From the NCBI RefSeq assembly GCF_015477775.1, contig NZ_JADLQO010000001.1:1-64000 (forward strand): 64,000 nucleotides of DNA, in the 5' to 3' direction. A program made the position numbers and the translations under genes. The notes under the pieces are model-generated. The model saw only the letters and a program-made list of their open reading frames with translations, searched no databases and was not told the origin of the DNA. Each line of letters begins with the position of its first letter. The stretch's first letter is position 1. The stretch comes from Nocardia abscessus (GTDB lineage: Bacteria; Actinomycetota; Actinomycetes; Mycobacteriales; Mycobacteriaceae). This document shows positions 49,925 through 59,323 of the stretch, piece after piece.

Positions 49925-50139
49925 GCGTCAGGCCCGGAGGCGGCAGCTTGCGTGACCACGGAGGACCCGCTCACGCCGACAACGAACACAGCATGAACCT
50001 CAAGCCCGGAGGCGGCAGCCCGCGTGACCACGGAGGACCCGCTCACGCCGACAACGAACACAGCATGAACCTCAGGCCCGCAAGCGGCAGCCCGCGTACC
50101 CACGCAGGGCCCACGCAAGCCGAAAGGAACAGAGCATGA
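49921..50139 (+). CDS. 72-codon ORF of three tandem 24-residue repeats between the ABC genes
   Basis: ATG 49921 overlaps the ATPase stop (ATGA) and its TGA overlaps the permease start (ATGA). It consists of three 72-bp repeats, each starting ATGA. Units read roughly MNLKPGGGSPRDH then GGPAHADNEHS; the third is diverged and ends QAERNRA. Copies 1 and 2 are nearly identical. It may be a translated spacer, a linker protein, or a duplicated ribosome-binding segment that stayed in frame by chance. Confidence 0.45.
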   Translation: MSVRPGGGSLRDHGGPAHADNEHSMNLKPGGGSPRDHGGPAHADNEHSMNLRPASGSPRTHAGPTQAERNRA

Positions 50140-50969
50140 CCACCATCACCGCGACCGAGGCGCGCCGTGCGACGCCGAAGGCGATTCCCGAAGCGAGCAA
50201 TCGCATACCGCCCGGCCAGGCCGTGTCGAATTCGTTCACCATGGCCTACCGCGGCCTGTTGAAGATCAAGCACAAGCCCGAGCAACTGTTCGACGTGACG
50301 ATCCAGCCGATCCTGTTCACCGCCTTGTTCGCCTACATCTTCGGTGGCGCGATCGGCGGCAGCGTGCAGGACTACCTGCCGGTCCTGATCCCGGGCATCC
50401 TGGTGCAGACCGTGGTGCTCACGTCGGTCGTCACCGGTACCCAGTTGCGCGAGGACATGGACAAGGGTGTCTTCGACCGATTCAAATCCCTGCCGATCGC
50501 GCGGATCTCGGCGCTGGCGGGTGCGCTGCTGGCGGACATGGTGCGCTACGTCATCGCGACCGTGCTGACCATCGTCGTCGGCGTCGCCATCGGCTACCGC
50601 CCGGAGGGCGGCGTGCTCGGGGTCGTCGCTGCGGGCCTGGTCATCGTGGTCTGCTCGTTCGCGATCAGCTGGATCTGGGCGTTGGTCGGCGTCACCGGCA
50701 AGAGCGCGGCGGGCGTGCAGGGCATCTCGATGATGATCATGTTCCCGCTGACCTTCATGTCCGGCGCCTTCGCGCTGGTGAGCACGATGCCGGGTTGGAT
50801 GCAGGGGCTCAATCACGTGAATCCCGTGTACTACATGGTGAACGCGTGCCGAGGACTGATGAACGGCGCGGCCTTCGGCGGTGACCTGGCCTGGTCGCTG
50901 ATCGGCTCGCTGGTCGTCATCGCGATCTTCGCACCGCTCACGGTCAAGGCGTACATGCGGCGGGCCTGA
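50136..50969 (+). CDS. ABC-2 type permease, DrrB family
   Basis: 277 residues with six membrane segments: PILFTALFAYIFGGAIGG, LPVLIPGILVQTVVLTSVV, VIATVLTIVVGVAIG, LVIVVCSFAISWIWALVG, ISMMIMFPLTFMSGAFALV and SLIGSLVVIAIFAPLTV. It has the DrrB-type NHVNPVYYMVNACRGLM near the end. Partner of the ATPase. Confidence 0.93.
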   Translation: MTTITATEARRATPKAIPEASNRIPPGQAVSNSFTMAYRGLLKIKHKPEQLFDVTIQPILFTALFAYIFGGAIGGSVQDYLPVLIPGILVQTVVLTSVVTGTQLREDMDKGVFDRFKSLPIARISALAGALLADMVRYVIATVLTIVVGVAIGYRPEGGVLGVVAAGLVIVVCSFAISWIWALVGVTGKSAAGVQGISMMIMFPLTFMSGAFALVSTMPGWMQGLNHVNPVYYMVNACRGLMNGAAFGGDLAWSLIGSLVVIAIFAPLTVKAYMRRA

Positions 50970-50982
50970 TCCCCACGCACGA

Positions 50983-51018
50983 GAGCAGGCCGGGTAACTG
51001 TGGCTACCCGGCCTGCTC
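50983..51018. terminator. bidirectional terminator
   Basis: GAGCAGGCCGGGTA / TACCCGGCCTGCTC, a perfect 14-bp stem with an 8-nt loop, between the permease (+) and the AfsR-like gene (-). Confidence 0.75.
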
Positions 51019-51104
51019 GGGCGGTATCCGGCCCGACAGCTCCACACCTCGCAGTACAGCCTTCGCGAAACACGAGCACGAGCACGAAGACCGTCCGGTG
51101 GTGG

Positions 51105-54100
51105 TCAGTGGCGATCGGCCAGTCCTTGGAGCATTCGCATGATGCGGTCCGCGGAGTCGCTCCGTCGCAGGTGAACGACGTGGCGGCGGGCTTCGGCGAC
51201 TCGGTCGGCGCCCAGCTTCGCGGTGGCCGCGTCGAAGTGCCGTCGCCAGCGCAACGACGGGAAATCCTGACGGCCGAAGACGTTCGGAGCGAGCACCAGC
51301 AAGTCGAGCCCCACGGCGGCGTCACGGTCGACCGCGATGAGATACGAGCCGATCGCGCAGGCGACGGCGCCGATCTGCGGCAGGTCCCGGTATTGGGTCA
51401 TCATCGGCACGGTGAGTTCGGCCACCTGCGCGGACAGCGTCGCGCTCGTGTCGGTGCAGCCATGGAGCGCCTGCGCGGCGAGTGCCGCCGCGGCCAGCAT
51501 CAAGGCGCCGGGGCCGGGGCCGAGGGCGCTGTCGGGCCAGCCGAACAGTTCGAGCGCTCGCTCGTAGCAAGCGAAACCGCCCGCGGCGTCACCCGCCGCG
51601 AATGCGACTTCGGCCGCGCTCTGCATCACGGTGGACAGCGTGCGATTCTGTCCGAGGGACGAGCTGTCCAGGTCGGACGTGCCGAACGCGAGGTCGAGTT
51701 CGCGGCGGGCCTGCTCCAGCTCGCCGATGCCGACCAGCGAGGCCACCAGCAGGCTGCGGATCTCCACGGTGTCCTCGTAAGCGCCGAGCCGCTGCAGCAG
51801 GTCGAGCGCCCGGCGGTAATAGGTCACCGACTCGGCGTACTGGGCGATCTGTCCACAGGCCTGTCCGAGGTGCCTGGACACCATGGCCACGCTCCAGACG
51901 TTCTCGTGCCCGAAAGCGTCCAGCGCCTTGACCGCGTCGATGGTGGAGCCGCGCACGTCGCCGTTGTTCTCCCGGATGTTGGCCCGCAGCAACAGCGCCG
52001 TGGCCCTGGTCTCCGGATCGGCCGAATGCGCCGCCTCGGCGAACAGTCTGCTGAGCCCGCGCCCGTCGGCTCTGGTGAGCACGACCCGGCCGACGAATAG
52101 GTTTCTCTCGCTGATTTCGGCCTGGTGAAGGAGCAAACGGCGCACCCGCAGACGCAGCTGGGCGAGTTCCCGCACAGTGCCGTTGGTGTAAGCGAGATGC
52201 AGGAACATCATCTGGTAGGTGACGAGCACGAGGTCCGGACGCGGACCCTCCGGGCCGAAGCCGACCGCCTCTACTTCGATGACCCGCTCGGCCCAGGCGA
52301 TCACTTCCAGGTGCGATCCGCGGATCATCCACAGCGTGGCCACGACCGGGAACACCGTGTACGCCGTTGCGGCGTCCCGCCGTTCGATGCCACAGCGCAG
52401 CGCGGCGAGCAAGTTGTCCAGCTCCGCCGCCACGGAGAGCGCGAGGCGGACTTGATCACCGGTCGCATACCGGCTCGCGGCGTCATCGCCGTAGTTCCTG
52501 GCCCACCGCATCATCCGGGTGTCGACCGAGTCCGGCTCGCCCGCGATGGCGGCCAGCTGTTCCTCACCGAATTCTCGAACCGTCTCCAGCATGCGATAGC
52601 GGGTGCCGAGCATTTCGTCGTCCAGCACGGTGAGCAGCGATTGGTTGACCAGACCATCGACGGCCGCGGCCACATCGGTCACGTCGGCTGCACCCGCGAC
52701 CGCCTCGGCGGCCGACAGGGTGAAACCGGCCGGGAATCGGCACAACCGGCGCAGTGTCGCCTGCTGCTCGGTGTCCAGCAGGTTCCAGCTCCAGTCGATC
52801 ACCGCGTGCAGCGTGCGGTGCCGTTCGGGCGAACTGCGATCCCCGTGGCGCAGCAGCGCGAACCGATCGGCCAGCCGCTCGTTGATCTCCTCGACGCTCA
52901 TCACCCGGACTCGGGCGGCGGCCAGCTCGATGGCCAGCGGCAGCCCGTCGAGGGTGTGGCAGAGCTGGGCGACGACCTCCGGGTCCAGCCGGACCGTGGG
53001 GCGAACCGCTCTGGCGCGCGCGGCGAACAACTCGGTGGCGGGTGAGCCTGCCGGATCGATGGTCAGCGGCGGCAAGGGATACACGGTCTCGGCGGTGATC
53101 GTGAGCGGCGAGCGGCTCGTGGTGAGCACGGTCAGCCGGTGCGCTGCGCCGATCAGGTCGGCGACCACCACGGCGACGGCGTCGATCAGGTGCTCGCAAT
53201 TGTCCAGGATCAGCAGCATCGAGCGCGCCGACACCGCGTCACGCAACCGCTTGCGCAGATCGATGGTGTGCCCCGAGCGCAGCGCCGCAGTGTCGAAGGT
53301 GACCTCGCTGAGCCCGAGCACCGCGGCGATCGCCGCCTCGATCTCCACGCGGGCGTCGCCGCCCTCGGCACGTACCGACGCCAGCTCGACCAGCGCCACC
53401 GGGCGGGCGCCCGCCACCCGCGCACCGAGCTCGTTGACGACCCTGGTCTTGCCCGCGCCGCCCGGGCCGAGCACGGTCACCACTCGGGAGTCGCGCAGCA
53501 GGGCGGTCAGCGCGGCGAGATCGTCCGTCCGGCCGAGCAGCGCGTTGGGCGCGGCGCGCAGACCTATCGCGGTGGCCTGCGGTTCCGCCGCGACGGTGGC
53601 ACCGGCCAGAGGCGTCGAATCGGCCGCGAACCCGCTGCGCGGACCTCCGTTCGCCGACGGCGGCACGACGCCACCCACTGCGGGTCGCGACCGCCCGATC
53701 GGCTCTCCGCGCAGGATCGCCGTGTGCGCCGCGGAAAGCGCCGGGCCCGGATCGGCGCCGAGCTGGTCGGCCAATCGGGAGCGGAAAGCCGCGAAGGATT
53801 CCAGCGCCTCGTTGGCCCGTCCCGCAGCGGCGAGCAGACGCAGCAGGGACAGCTGCGCGGGCTCGTCCAGGGAATCGGCGGTGACCCGCCGACGAGCCAG
53901 GCGCAGCGCACCGTCGATATCGCCGCCGTCCTCGCGTGCGGCGAGTTCGAGTTCGTCGAGTTCGGCGAGCCGCCGCCCGGCCGCGGCGCGCAGCTCGTCG
54001 GCGAGGTCGCCCGACGGCAGATCGGCGCCGGGGTCGCCGCGCCACAGCGCACGCGCCCGCGCGATCTCCGCCAGACACCCGGGAAAGTCGGCCGCGGCGT

Positions 54101-54494
54101 GCAGTCTGCGCGCGTGCGCCGCCCGCTCGCCTACTGAGGACAAGTCGACCTGGTCGGCGCCGAGGGTCAGCCGGTAGCCCGCAGGGCCGATTTCCAGCGC
54201 GCCCTCCGGCAGCGCCGACCGCAGCCGGGAGACCTGGGTATGCAGCGCGTTCATCGGCGACCGCGGCGGCTGTTCGCCCCAGACCTCCTCGATCAGGGCG
54301 TCCGCGCCACGGCTGCGACCGGGTCGCAGTGCGAGGGCGGTGAGCAGGAGCCGGGAGCGAGCGCCCGGCAGCGGTGTCAGAGCACCGTCGCGGCGCAGCG
54401 CGACCTCGCCCAGCAAGGCCACCACGACCGATTCGCCTGCGGGCGTCGTCACTGCTCGACTGTGGCCGTGCGGGCCGTTGTGCTCCGGAAACAT
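51105..54494 (-). CDS. AfsR-like BTAD/STAND transcriptional regulator with TPR region
   Basis: About 1129 residues. A winged-helix DNA-binding domain (VVALLGEVALRRDGALTPL to NALHTQVSRLRSALP) is followed by a BTAD domain, a linker, an NB-ARC-like NTPase with Walker A LGPGGAGKTRVV and Walker B LLILDNCEHL, LTTSRSPL, LPLAIELAAARVR, and about 450 residues of TPR-like helices. It resembles AfsR and related activators. ATG 54494 is chosen; ATG 54572 would crowd the divergent SRPBCC gene and GTG 54452 is possible. The adjacent exporter is a plausible target. Confidence 0.9.
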   Translation of the reverse strand: MFPEHNGPHGHSRAVTTPAGESVVVALLGEVALRRDGALTPLPGARSRLLLTALALRPGRSRGADALIEEVWGEQPPRSPMNALHTQVSRLRSALPEGALEIGPAGYRLTLGADQVDLSSVGERAAHARRLHAAADFPGCLAEIARARALWRGDPGADLPSGDLADELRAAAGRRLAELDELELAAREDGGDIDGALRLARRRVTADSLDEPAQLSLLRLLAAAGRANEALESFAAFRSRLADQLGADPGPALSAAHTAILRGEPIGRSRPAVGGVVPPSANGGPRSGFAADSTPLAGATVAAEPQATAIGLRAAPNALLGRTDDLAALTALLRDSRVVTVLGPGGAGKTRVVNELGARVAGARPVALVELASVRAEGGDARVEIEAAIAAVLGLSEVTFDTAALRSGHTIDLRKRLRDAVSARSMLLILDNCEHLIDAVAVVVADLIGAAHRLTVLTTSRSPLTITAETVYPLPPLTIDPAGSPATELFAARARAVRPTVRLDPEVVAQLCHTLDGLPLAIELAAARVRVMSVEEINERLADRFALLRHGDRSSPERHRTLHAVIDWSWNLLDTEQQATLRRLCRFPAGFTLSAAEAVAGAADVTDVAAAVDGLVNQSLLTVLDDEMLGTRYRMLETVREFGEEQLAAIAGEPDSVDTRMMRWARNYGDDAASRYATGDQVRLALSVAAELDNLLAALRCGIERRDAATAYTVFPVVATLWMIRGSHLEVIAWAERVIEVEAVGFGPEGPRPDLVLVTYQMMFLHLAYTNGTVRELAQLRLRVRRLLLHQAEISERNLFVGRVVLTRADGRGLSRLFAEAAHSADPETRATALLLRANIRENNGDVRGSTIDAVKALDAFGHENVWSVAMVSRHLGQACGQIAQYAESVTYYRRALDLLQRLGAYEDTVEIRSLLVASLVGIGELEQARRELDLAFGTSDLDSSSLGQNRTLSTVMQSAAEVAFAAGDAAGGFACYERALELFGWPDSALGPGPGALMLAAAALAAQALHGCTDTSATLSAQVAELTVPMMTQYRDLPQIGAVACAIGSYLIAVDRDAAVGLDLLVLAPNVFGRQDFPSLRWRRHFDAATAKLGADRVAEARRHVVHLRRSDSADRIMRMLQGLADRH

Positions 54495-54584
54495 CCCGCG
54501 GTCATCGTAGGCGAGCAGGCCCGACGGGGCCGACACGATTTCTTTGCCGCGATCAGGAGCGGTCGGTCGCATAGTCTGACCCCC

Positions 54585-55049
54585 ATGGCTGAGTTCGAGG
54601 TGGTCCGGTCGGCTGTGATCACGGCCGCTCCCGAGCGCGTGCACGGGCTGATCAACGATTTCCACGAATGGGTCAAGTGGTCGCCGTGGGAGGACCTCGA
54701 CCCGCAACTGCAACGCAGCTATTCCGGCGCGGACTCCGGTGTCGGCGCGCGCTATGCCTGGAGCGGCAACCGCAAGGCGGGGGCGGGCAGCATGGAGATC
54801 ATCGGCAGCGCCGACCGCGAGATCGGCGTGCGCCTGGAGTTCCTGAAGCCGATGAAGGCGACCAACATGGTGACCTTCGCCCTGGACCCGGTCGAGACCG
54901 GCACCGAAGTGACCTGGCGGATGACCGGACAGCAGACCGGCCTGATGGGCTTCATCGGCAAGATCATTCCGATGGACAAGTTCATCGGCAAAGATTTCGA
55001 GAAGGGACTCGCACGGTTGCAGGAGGCGGCGGCCACAGAAACGGCCTGA
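54585..55049 (+). CDS. SRPBCC family protein
   Basis: 154 residues, START-like fold: VVRSAVITAAPERVHGLIND, FHEWVKWSPWEDLDPQL and TGTEVTWRMTGQQTGLMGFI, then MDKFIGKDFEKGLARLQ at the C-terminus. It is a hydrophobic-ligand binding or polyketide-cyclase-like protein of unknown substrate. Divergent from the AfsR-like gene. Confidence 0.9.
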   Translation: MAEFEVVRSAVITAAPERVHGLINDFHEWVKWSPWEDLDPQLQRSYSGADSGVGARYAWSGNRKAGAGSMEIIGSADREIGVRLEFLKPMKATNMVTFALDPVETGTEVTWRMTGQQTGLMGFIGKIIPMDKFIGKDFEKGLARLQEAAATETA

Positions 55050-55068
55050 CCGCCGCGCGCCCCATCAG

Positions 55069-55340
55069 GCGTACCTCCGCCTACGCTCCGGCCATGCGCG
55101 GACTGACGACGGACTACGTCCGACCGCGCCCATTATGCGTACCTCCGCCTACGCTCCGGCCATGCGCGGACTGACGACGGACTACGTCCGACCGCGCCCA
55201 TTATGCGTACCTCCGCCTACGCTCCGGCCATGCGCGAACTGACGACGGACTACGTCCGACCGCGCCCATTATGCGTACCTCCGCCTACGCTCCGGCCATG
55301 CGCGGACTGACGACGGACTACGTCCGGCTGGGCCGATTAT
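55069..55340. repeat. four tandem 68-bp repeats upstream of menA
   Basis: Units start at 55069, 55137, 55205 and 55273. The first three are nearly identical (one base differs at about 55233) and the fourth diverges only in its last 14 bp. Each holds the palindrome CGGAC-TAC-GTCCG and ends CCATTAT; the fourth ends CGATTAT, 9 nt before the menA ATG. 68 is not a multiple of 3, so they are unlikely to be coding. Confidence 0.95.
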
Positions 55341-55349
55341 GCTGCGGAC

Positions 55350-56219
55350 ATGGCTACTGCAGCGCAATGGATCGAGGGCGCGCGACCCCGTACCCTGCCG
55401 AACGCGATCGCCCCGGTGCTCGCCGGGACCGGCGCCGCCGCGTCCGTCGGCGGTGCGGTGTGGTGGAAAGCGATTCTCGCGCTGCTCGTTTCCCTGGCGC
55501 TGATCATCGGCGTGAACTACGCCAACGACTATTCCGACGGCATCCGCGGCACCGATGACGTCCGAGTCGGCCCGTTGCGTTTGGTCGGGCAGAAACTGGC
55601 CTCGCCCGCCGCGGTGAAGACCGCCGCGATCGTCAGTCTGGTCATCGCCGCCGTCCTGGGTCTGGTGCTGGTGTTCACCAGCGCGTGGTGGCTGCTGCTC
55701 GTCGGCGCGGCCTGCCTGGCCGGGGCCTGGTACTACACCGGCGGCAGCAACCCGTACGGCTACAGCGGATTCGGTGAAGTGGCGGTGTTCGTCTTCTTCG
55801 GCTTGGTCGCCGTGCTCGGCACCCAGTTCGTGCAGGCGGGCCGGATCGACTGGGTGGGTGCGCTGCTCGCGGTCTCGGTGGGCGCGTTCTCCAGCGCCGT
55901 GCTCGTCGCGAACAATCTGCGCGACATCCCCACCGACACCGACTCCGGAAAAGTCACGCTCGCCGTGAAACTCGGCGACCCGCGCACCCGCACCCTGCAC
56001 CTGGCGCTGCTGACGGTGCCGTTCCTCGCGACGCTGGTGCTGGTGGCCCGCACGCCGTGGGCACTGGCCGGGCTGCTGGCGATCCCGCTCGCCGTGCGCG
56101 CCAACGCGCCGGTGCGCGGCGGCAAGGGCGGCCTGGAACTGATTCCGGCCCTGCGGGATTCCGGCTTGGCCCTGCTGGTGTGGTCGGCGGTCACCGCGCT
56201 GGCGGTCGGGCTGGGCTAG
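55350..56219 (+). CDS. menA: 1,4-dihydroxy-2-naphthoate polyprenyltransferase
   Basis: 289 residues, UbiA-family membrane prenyltransferase with about eight or nine helices. It has [14 protein letters not shown], the first Asp-rich motif [17 protein letters not shown] and the second [14 protein letters not shown]. It attaches the GrcC1-made prenyl chain to DHNA. No Shine-Dalgarno; ATTATG at the end of the last 68-bp repeat may be its -10. Confidence 0.95.
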   Translation: MATAAQWIEGARPRTLPNAIAPVLAGTGAAASVGGAVWWKAILALLVSLALIIGVNYANDYSDGIRGTDDVRVGPLRLVGQKLASPAAVKTAAIVSLVIAAVLGLVLVFTSAWWLLLVGAACLAGAWYYTGGSNPYGYSGFGEVAVFVFFGLVAVLGTQFVQAGRIDWVGALLAVSVGAFSSAVLVANNLRDIPTDTDSGKVTLAVKLGDPRTRTLHLALLTVPFLATLVLVARTPWALAGLLAIPLAVRANAPVRGGKGGLELIPALRDSGLALLVWSAVTALAVGLG

Positions 56220-56318
56220 CGCAGGCGAGTCCGGCCTTCGACCGACGCGACCACCTCGGCCCGAACGCGGCTTTCGCGCGAAGCGAGACCGAGCGTGGTC
56301 CGTGCGCGGCGTGGGGAA

Positions 56319-56702
56319 TCAGTCCGCGTCCGGCACCAGAATGCCCAGCACCCAGTTCACGATCGAGACGATGATGCCGCCGAGCACCGCGGCCCAGAAG
56401 CCCTCCACGCGCAGGCCGTAATCGGTGAACGCGTCGGTGATCTCGGCGGTCAGCCACAGCATGAACGCGTTGATCAGCAACAGGAACAGGCCGAGCGTCA
56501 CGATCACCAGCGGTAGTGACAGCAACTTCACAATCGGCTTGACCAGTGCGTTCACCACCGTGAACACCGCGGCGACCGCGAGGACGACGGCGATCTTGGC
56601 GCCGGTGCCGCCTTCGGGCGCAAGGATGTCGATCTTGTCGACCCAGAAGGCGGCCAGCCAGATGGCCGCCGCGTTGATGATCAACCGAATCACGAGCTGC
56701 AT
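56319..56702 (-). CDS. YvlD / phage holin family 4-like membrane protein
   Basis: 127 residues, four membrane segments: LIINAAAIWLAAFWV, IAVVLAVAAVFTVVNALV, LPLVIVTLGLFLLLINAFML and AAVLGGIIVSIVNWVLGI. It belongs to a chromosomal family wrongly named after holins; nothing phage-related is nearby. The gap 56220-56318 contains a fragment of the intergenic repeat (GCGCGAAGCGAGACCGAGCG). Confidence 0.85.
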   Translation of the reverse strand: MQLVIRLIINAAAIWLAAFWVDKIDILAPEGGTGAKIAVVLAVAAVFTVVNALVKPIVKLLSLPLVIVTLGLFLLLINAFMLWLTAEITDAFTDYGLRVEGFWAAVLGGIIVSIVNWVLGILVPDAD

Positions 56703-56775
56703 GGGCCAATGCTAGGCCCAGGGTGCGAGGACGCGCCGCCGGAAAGACCGACTGGGACAGTGCATGCCCGCTCGC

Positions 56776-57357
56776 TCAGGCCGCGCGGTCCAGCAAAGTG
56801 TGCACTTCAGGGCGCAACTGGTCGATCGCGGCTGCTCCGCCGAACAGGCGCTCGGTGGTCTGGTTGGGCGCCCGCAGGATACCGAGCAGGATGTGCCCGG
56901 ATTCGATGGTCTTGTCCTTGCGGCCGAGCGCCTCGCGCAGCGACAGCTCGAGCACCTTCTTCGCGTCTCTGGTGAACGGGATGTGCCGGTAGTCCCCGGC
57001 ACGGCCCCAGCCGAACAGCCCGCGCCTCGGCTCGGGTGCGGCGCGCTCGAGCGCGTCCTCGCCGAAGTGGGCCTCCAGCGACTCCCGCACCGCGTCGAGG
57101 TCGATACCGATGGACCGCAACGCCTCGGCGTCCTCGGCGCCGAGCGGATCGCCCTTGCCCTGCTCCGCGAGCGTGCGCAGCACGCCTGCATGGGTGAGTC
57201 CCGCGCCGGCCAGCAGTGCCGTGAGCTCCGGCTCGCCCTGCGCGAGCAGCCCGAGCAGCACGTGCTCCACATCGATGGTCGACGAGCGCAGTTCCCGCGC
57301 GTCCTCCTGGGCGACCACGATCGCCGTGCGCGCCGACCTGGTGAACCGTTCGAACAT
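56776..57357 (-). CDS. stand-alone double Clp N-domain protein
   Basis: 193 residues made of two Clp_N repeats: FTRSARTAIVVAQEDAREL with DVEHVLLGLL (about 5-35) and FTRDAKKVLELSLREALGR with ESGHILLGIL (about 127-160). No ATPase domain. Such proteins may present or shield substrates for ClpC, or regulate it. The start shares one base with the stop of the HTH gene (TGATG), so the two are coupled. Confidence 0.9.
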   Translation of the reverse strand: MFERFTRSARTAIVVAQEDARELRSSTIDVEHVLLGLLAQGEPELTALLAGAGLTHAGVLRTLAEQGKGDPLGAEDAEALRSIGIDLDAVRESLEAHFGEDALERAAPEPRRGLFGWGRAGDYRHIPFTRDAKKVLELSLREALGRKDKTIESGHILLGILRAPNQTTERLFGGAAAIDQLRPEVHTLLDRAA

Positions 57358-57578
57358 CAGCGGCTCCTGTCTCTCCGGTTGTATTTCTGGTGGACCGCCT
57401 GCTTGCTGACCTCGAGCGCTTCCGCGATCGCCTGCCAGGACCAGCCCTGGGCACGGGCGTTGGCGACCTGGATCGCTTCGAGACGTTCGAGCAGCCTGCG
57501 TAGCGCGAGCACCGCGCGCAGCCCGACCTTGGGATCGGGGCTGCCCGCGGCGGCCGCCAGAGTGGTTGCTTCCGTCAT
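57357..57578 (-). CDS. small helix-turn-helix regulator
   Basis: 73 residues. A helix rich in Arg/Leu is followed by an HTH at the C-terminus: GWSWQAIAEALEVSKQAVHQ then KYNRR. It is first in a two-gene unit with the Clp N-domain protein. Two matching palindromes cover its promoter, so autoregulation is likely. Confidence 0.85.
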   Translation of the reverse strand: MTEATTLAAAAGSPDPKVGLRAVLALRRLLERLEAIQVANARAQGWSWQAIAEALEVSKQAVHQKYNRRDRSR

Positions 57579-57580
57579 GA

Positions 57581-57626
57581 CGTCAATTTTGATTGACGCG
57601 CCCGCCTGGTGTCAACAAAAATTGAC
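57581..57626 (-). promoter_or_regulatory. paired operators and promoter of the HTH/ClpN unit
   Basis: Two palindromes: CGTCAATTTTGATTGACG (57581-57598) and GTCAACAAAAATTGAC (57611-57626), both GTCAA-n6-TTGAC with centres 29 bp apart. On the minus strand TTGACA from the distal site and CAAAAT within the proximal site can act as -35 and -10 (18-nt spacing). The ATG (57578) follows immediately. Confidence 0.7.
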
Positions 57627-57694
57627 GAACCAGGACGCGGCACGGCCCGCTTCCACTCTCCGCGAACAAAGAAGACGCGCCTGGGCGCGGCAGG

Positions 57695-58780
57695 TCAGCC
57701 GTCCCAGACGCCGGTCGCCAGGAACTTCTCCAAGATCGCCGTCGGCTCGGCGAGGTTCAGCCCCTGCGAGGCGACCCACTCGTCGTCGAAATACGTTCCG
57801 GCATACCGATCGCCGCCATCGCACAGCAGCGTGACCACGCTGCCGCTGCGTCCTTCGGCGATCATCTCGGCGATCAGGGCGAACACGCCCCACAGGTTGG
57901 TTCCGGTCGATCCGCCCACTCGCCGGCCGAGCCGCCCGCTGGCGAACCTCGCGGCGGCGATGGACGCCGCGTCGGGCACCTCGAACATGCGGTCCACCAC
58001 CTGGCCGACGAACGACGGCTCCACCCTGGGGCGGCCGATGCCCTCGATCCGGGAGGGCATTCCGGTCTGGTAGGCCGCGTCCCCCGTCTCGTATCCGCCG
58101 AAGAAGGCGGAATTCTCCGGATCGACCACGGCCAGCTTCGTCGCGTGCCTGCGGTAGCGGATGTAGCGGCCGATGGTGGCGCTGGTGCCGCCGGTGCCCG
58201 CCCCGACCACGATCCACTCCGGCACCGGATCGCTCTCCAGGGCCATCTGCTGGAAGATCGATTCGGCGATGTTGTTGTTGCCGCGCCAGTCGGTGGCGCG
58301 CTCGGCGTGGGTGAACTGGTCCATGTAGTGGCCGTCGCATTCGGCCGCCAGCCGCGCCGCCTCGGTGTACATGTCCGGCGGGCGCCGCACGAAATGGCAA
58401 CGTCCGCCCTGCGCCTCGATCAGCGCGATCTTCTGCGGCGAGGTGCTCGCGGGCATCACCGCGACGAAATCGAGGCCCAGCAGCTTCGCGAAGTATGCCT
58501 CGCTGACCGCGGTGGAACCGGAGGACGCCTCCACCACGGTCGTACCCTCGGTGACCCAGCCGTTGCAGATCGCGTAGAGGAACAGCGAGCGGGCCAGGCG
58601 GTGCTTGAGGCTGCCGGTGATGTGGGTGGACTCGTCCTTGAGATACAGCTGGACGTTCCACTCGGCGGGCAGCGGGTAGCGCAGCAGGTGGGTATCGGCG
58701 CTGCGCTGGGCGTCGGCGTCGATCAGCCGCACCGCGTTGTCGACCCAGTCGCGCGGCGCGGCGTGATCGCAGGATTTCAC
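57695..58780 (-). CDS. PLP-dependent cysteine synthase family protein (Cds1-like cysteine desulfhydrase)
   Basis: 361 residues, beta-family PLP enzyme. The Schiff-base Lys lies in [16 protein letters not shown] (about 57), then [20 protein letters not shown] and the phosphate loop [16 protein letters not shown]. It resembles mycobacterial Cds1, which releases H2S from cysteine, more than CysK. ATG 58780 overlaps the DUF4229 stop (ATGA). Function by family similarity. Confidence 0.85.
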   Translation of the reverse strand: MKSCDHAAPRDWVDNAVRLIDADAQRSADTHLLRYPLPAEWNVQLYLKDESTHITGSLKHRLARSLFLYAICNGWVTEGTTVVEASSGSTAVSEAYFAKLLGLDFVAVMPASTSPQKIALIEAQGGRCHFVRRPPDMYTEAARLAAECDGHYMDQFTHAERATDWRGNNNIAESIFQQMALESDPVPEWIVVGAGTGGTSATIGRYIRYRRHATKLAVVDPENSAFFGGYETGDAAYQTGMPSRIEGIGRPRVEPSFVGQVVDRMFEVPDAASIAAARFASGRLGRRVGGSTGTNLWGVFALIAEMIAEGRSGSVVTLLCDGGDRYAGTYFDDEWVASQGLNLAEPTAILEKFLATGVWDG

Positions 58781-59139
58781 GAAGGCGTGCCCGAGCCGGG
58801 CGAGCTGGGCGGCTGATCACCGCGCAGCCGCGCGCGCAGTTCGGCCTTGTCGCGCCGTCTGCGCTCGTCGACCAGGGCGATGTCCTCGTTGACCTTGACC
58901 CGCAGCCGTTTGAACAGGGTCAGCGACAGCGGCATCGCGATGATCAGAGCGAACAGGGCGGCGACCACCAGCGGGATGTCCACCGACACCAGTCGCGCGG
59001 CCAGCACGATCACCGCGGTGAGCACCACCACGAGACCCAACCTCGCGACGGTGTACAGGGCTAGATTGCGGGCCAGCCTGCGTCCTGCGCCAGGGGTTTG
59101 CTGTCCGGAAGCACCTTTTGGTGGAGTTGCGTCACGCAC
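58777..59139 (-). CDS. DUF4229-type membrane protein
   Basis: About 120 residues. Two membrane helices ([19 protein letters not shown] and [20 protein letters not shown]) are followed by a basic/acidic tail with [18 protein letters not shown] 59139 is the likely start; upstream in-frame codons to 59208 cannot be excluded. Cotranslated with the Cds1-like gene. Confidence 0.78.
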   Translation of the reverse strand: MRDATPPKGASGQQTPGAGRRLARNLALYTVARLGLVVVLTAVIVLAARLVSVDIPLVVAALFALIIAMPLSLTLFKRLRVKVNEDIALVDERRRRDKAELRARLRGDQPPSSPGSGTPS

Positions 59140-59323
59140 ATCCCTCAGCCTATGCGAAGCTGTTGCCCGCCCCCGGTGCACGCCCATAGCCGAGGGTGGG
59201 GCGCACATCCGTTTTGTCTATTACCTCCCCTTTACCAACTGTAGGTGGTTCGAGTACCTAGGGGTTTCAGTGCGACGATGGCGCCATCTGATGAGGGAAC
59301 TGTCGAGAACGGAGAGGTTTGCT

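Noticed and set aside
55069..55340. CRISPR array
   Set aside because: Direct 68-bp repeats with no unique spacers.
56319..56702. Prophage holin
   Set aside because: The family is chromosomal (YvlD-like) and no phage genes are nearby.
59291..59323. BldC N-terminal extension or fifth leader module (MRELSRTERFA)
   Set aside because: In frame but with a strong ribosome site just before ATG 59324; similarity to the leader family is too weak.
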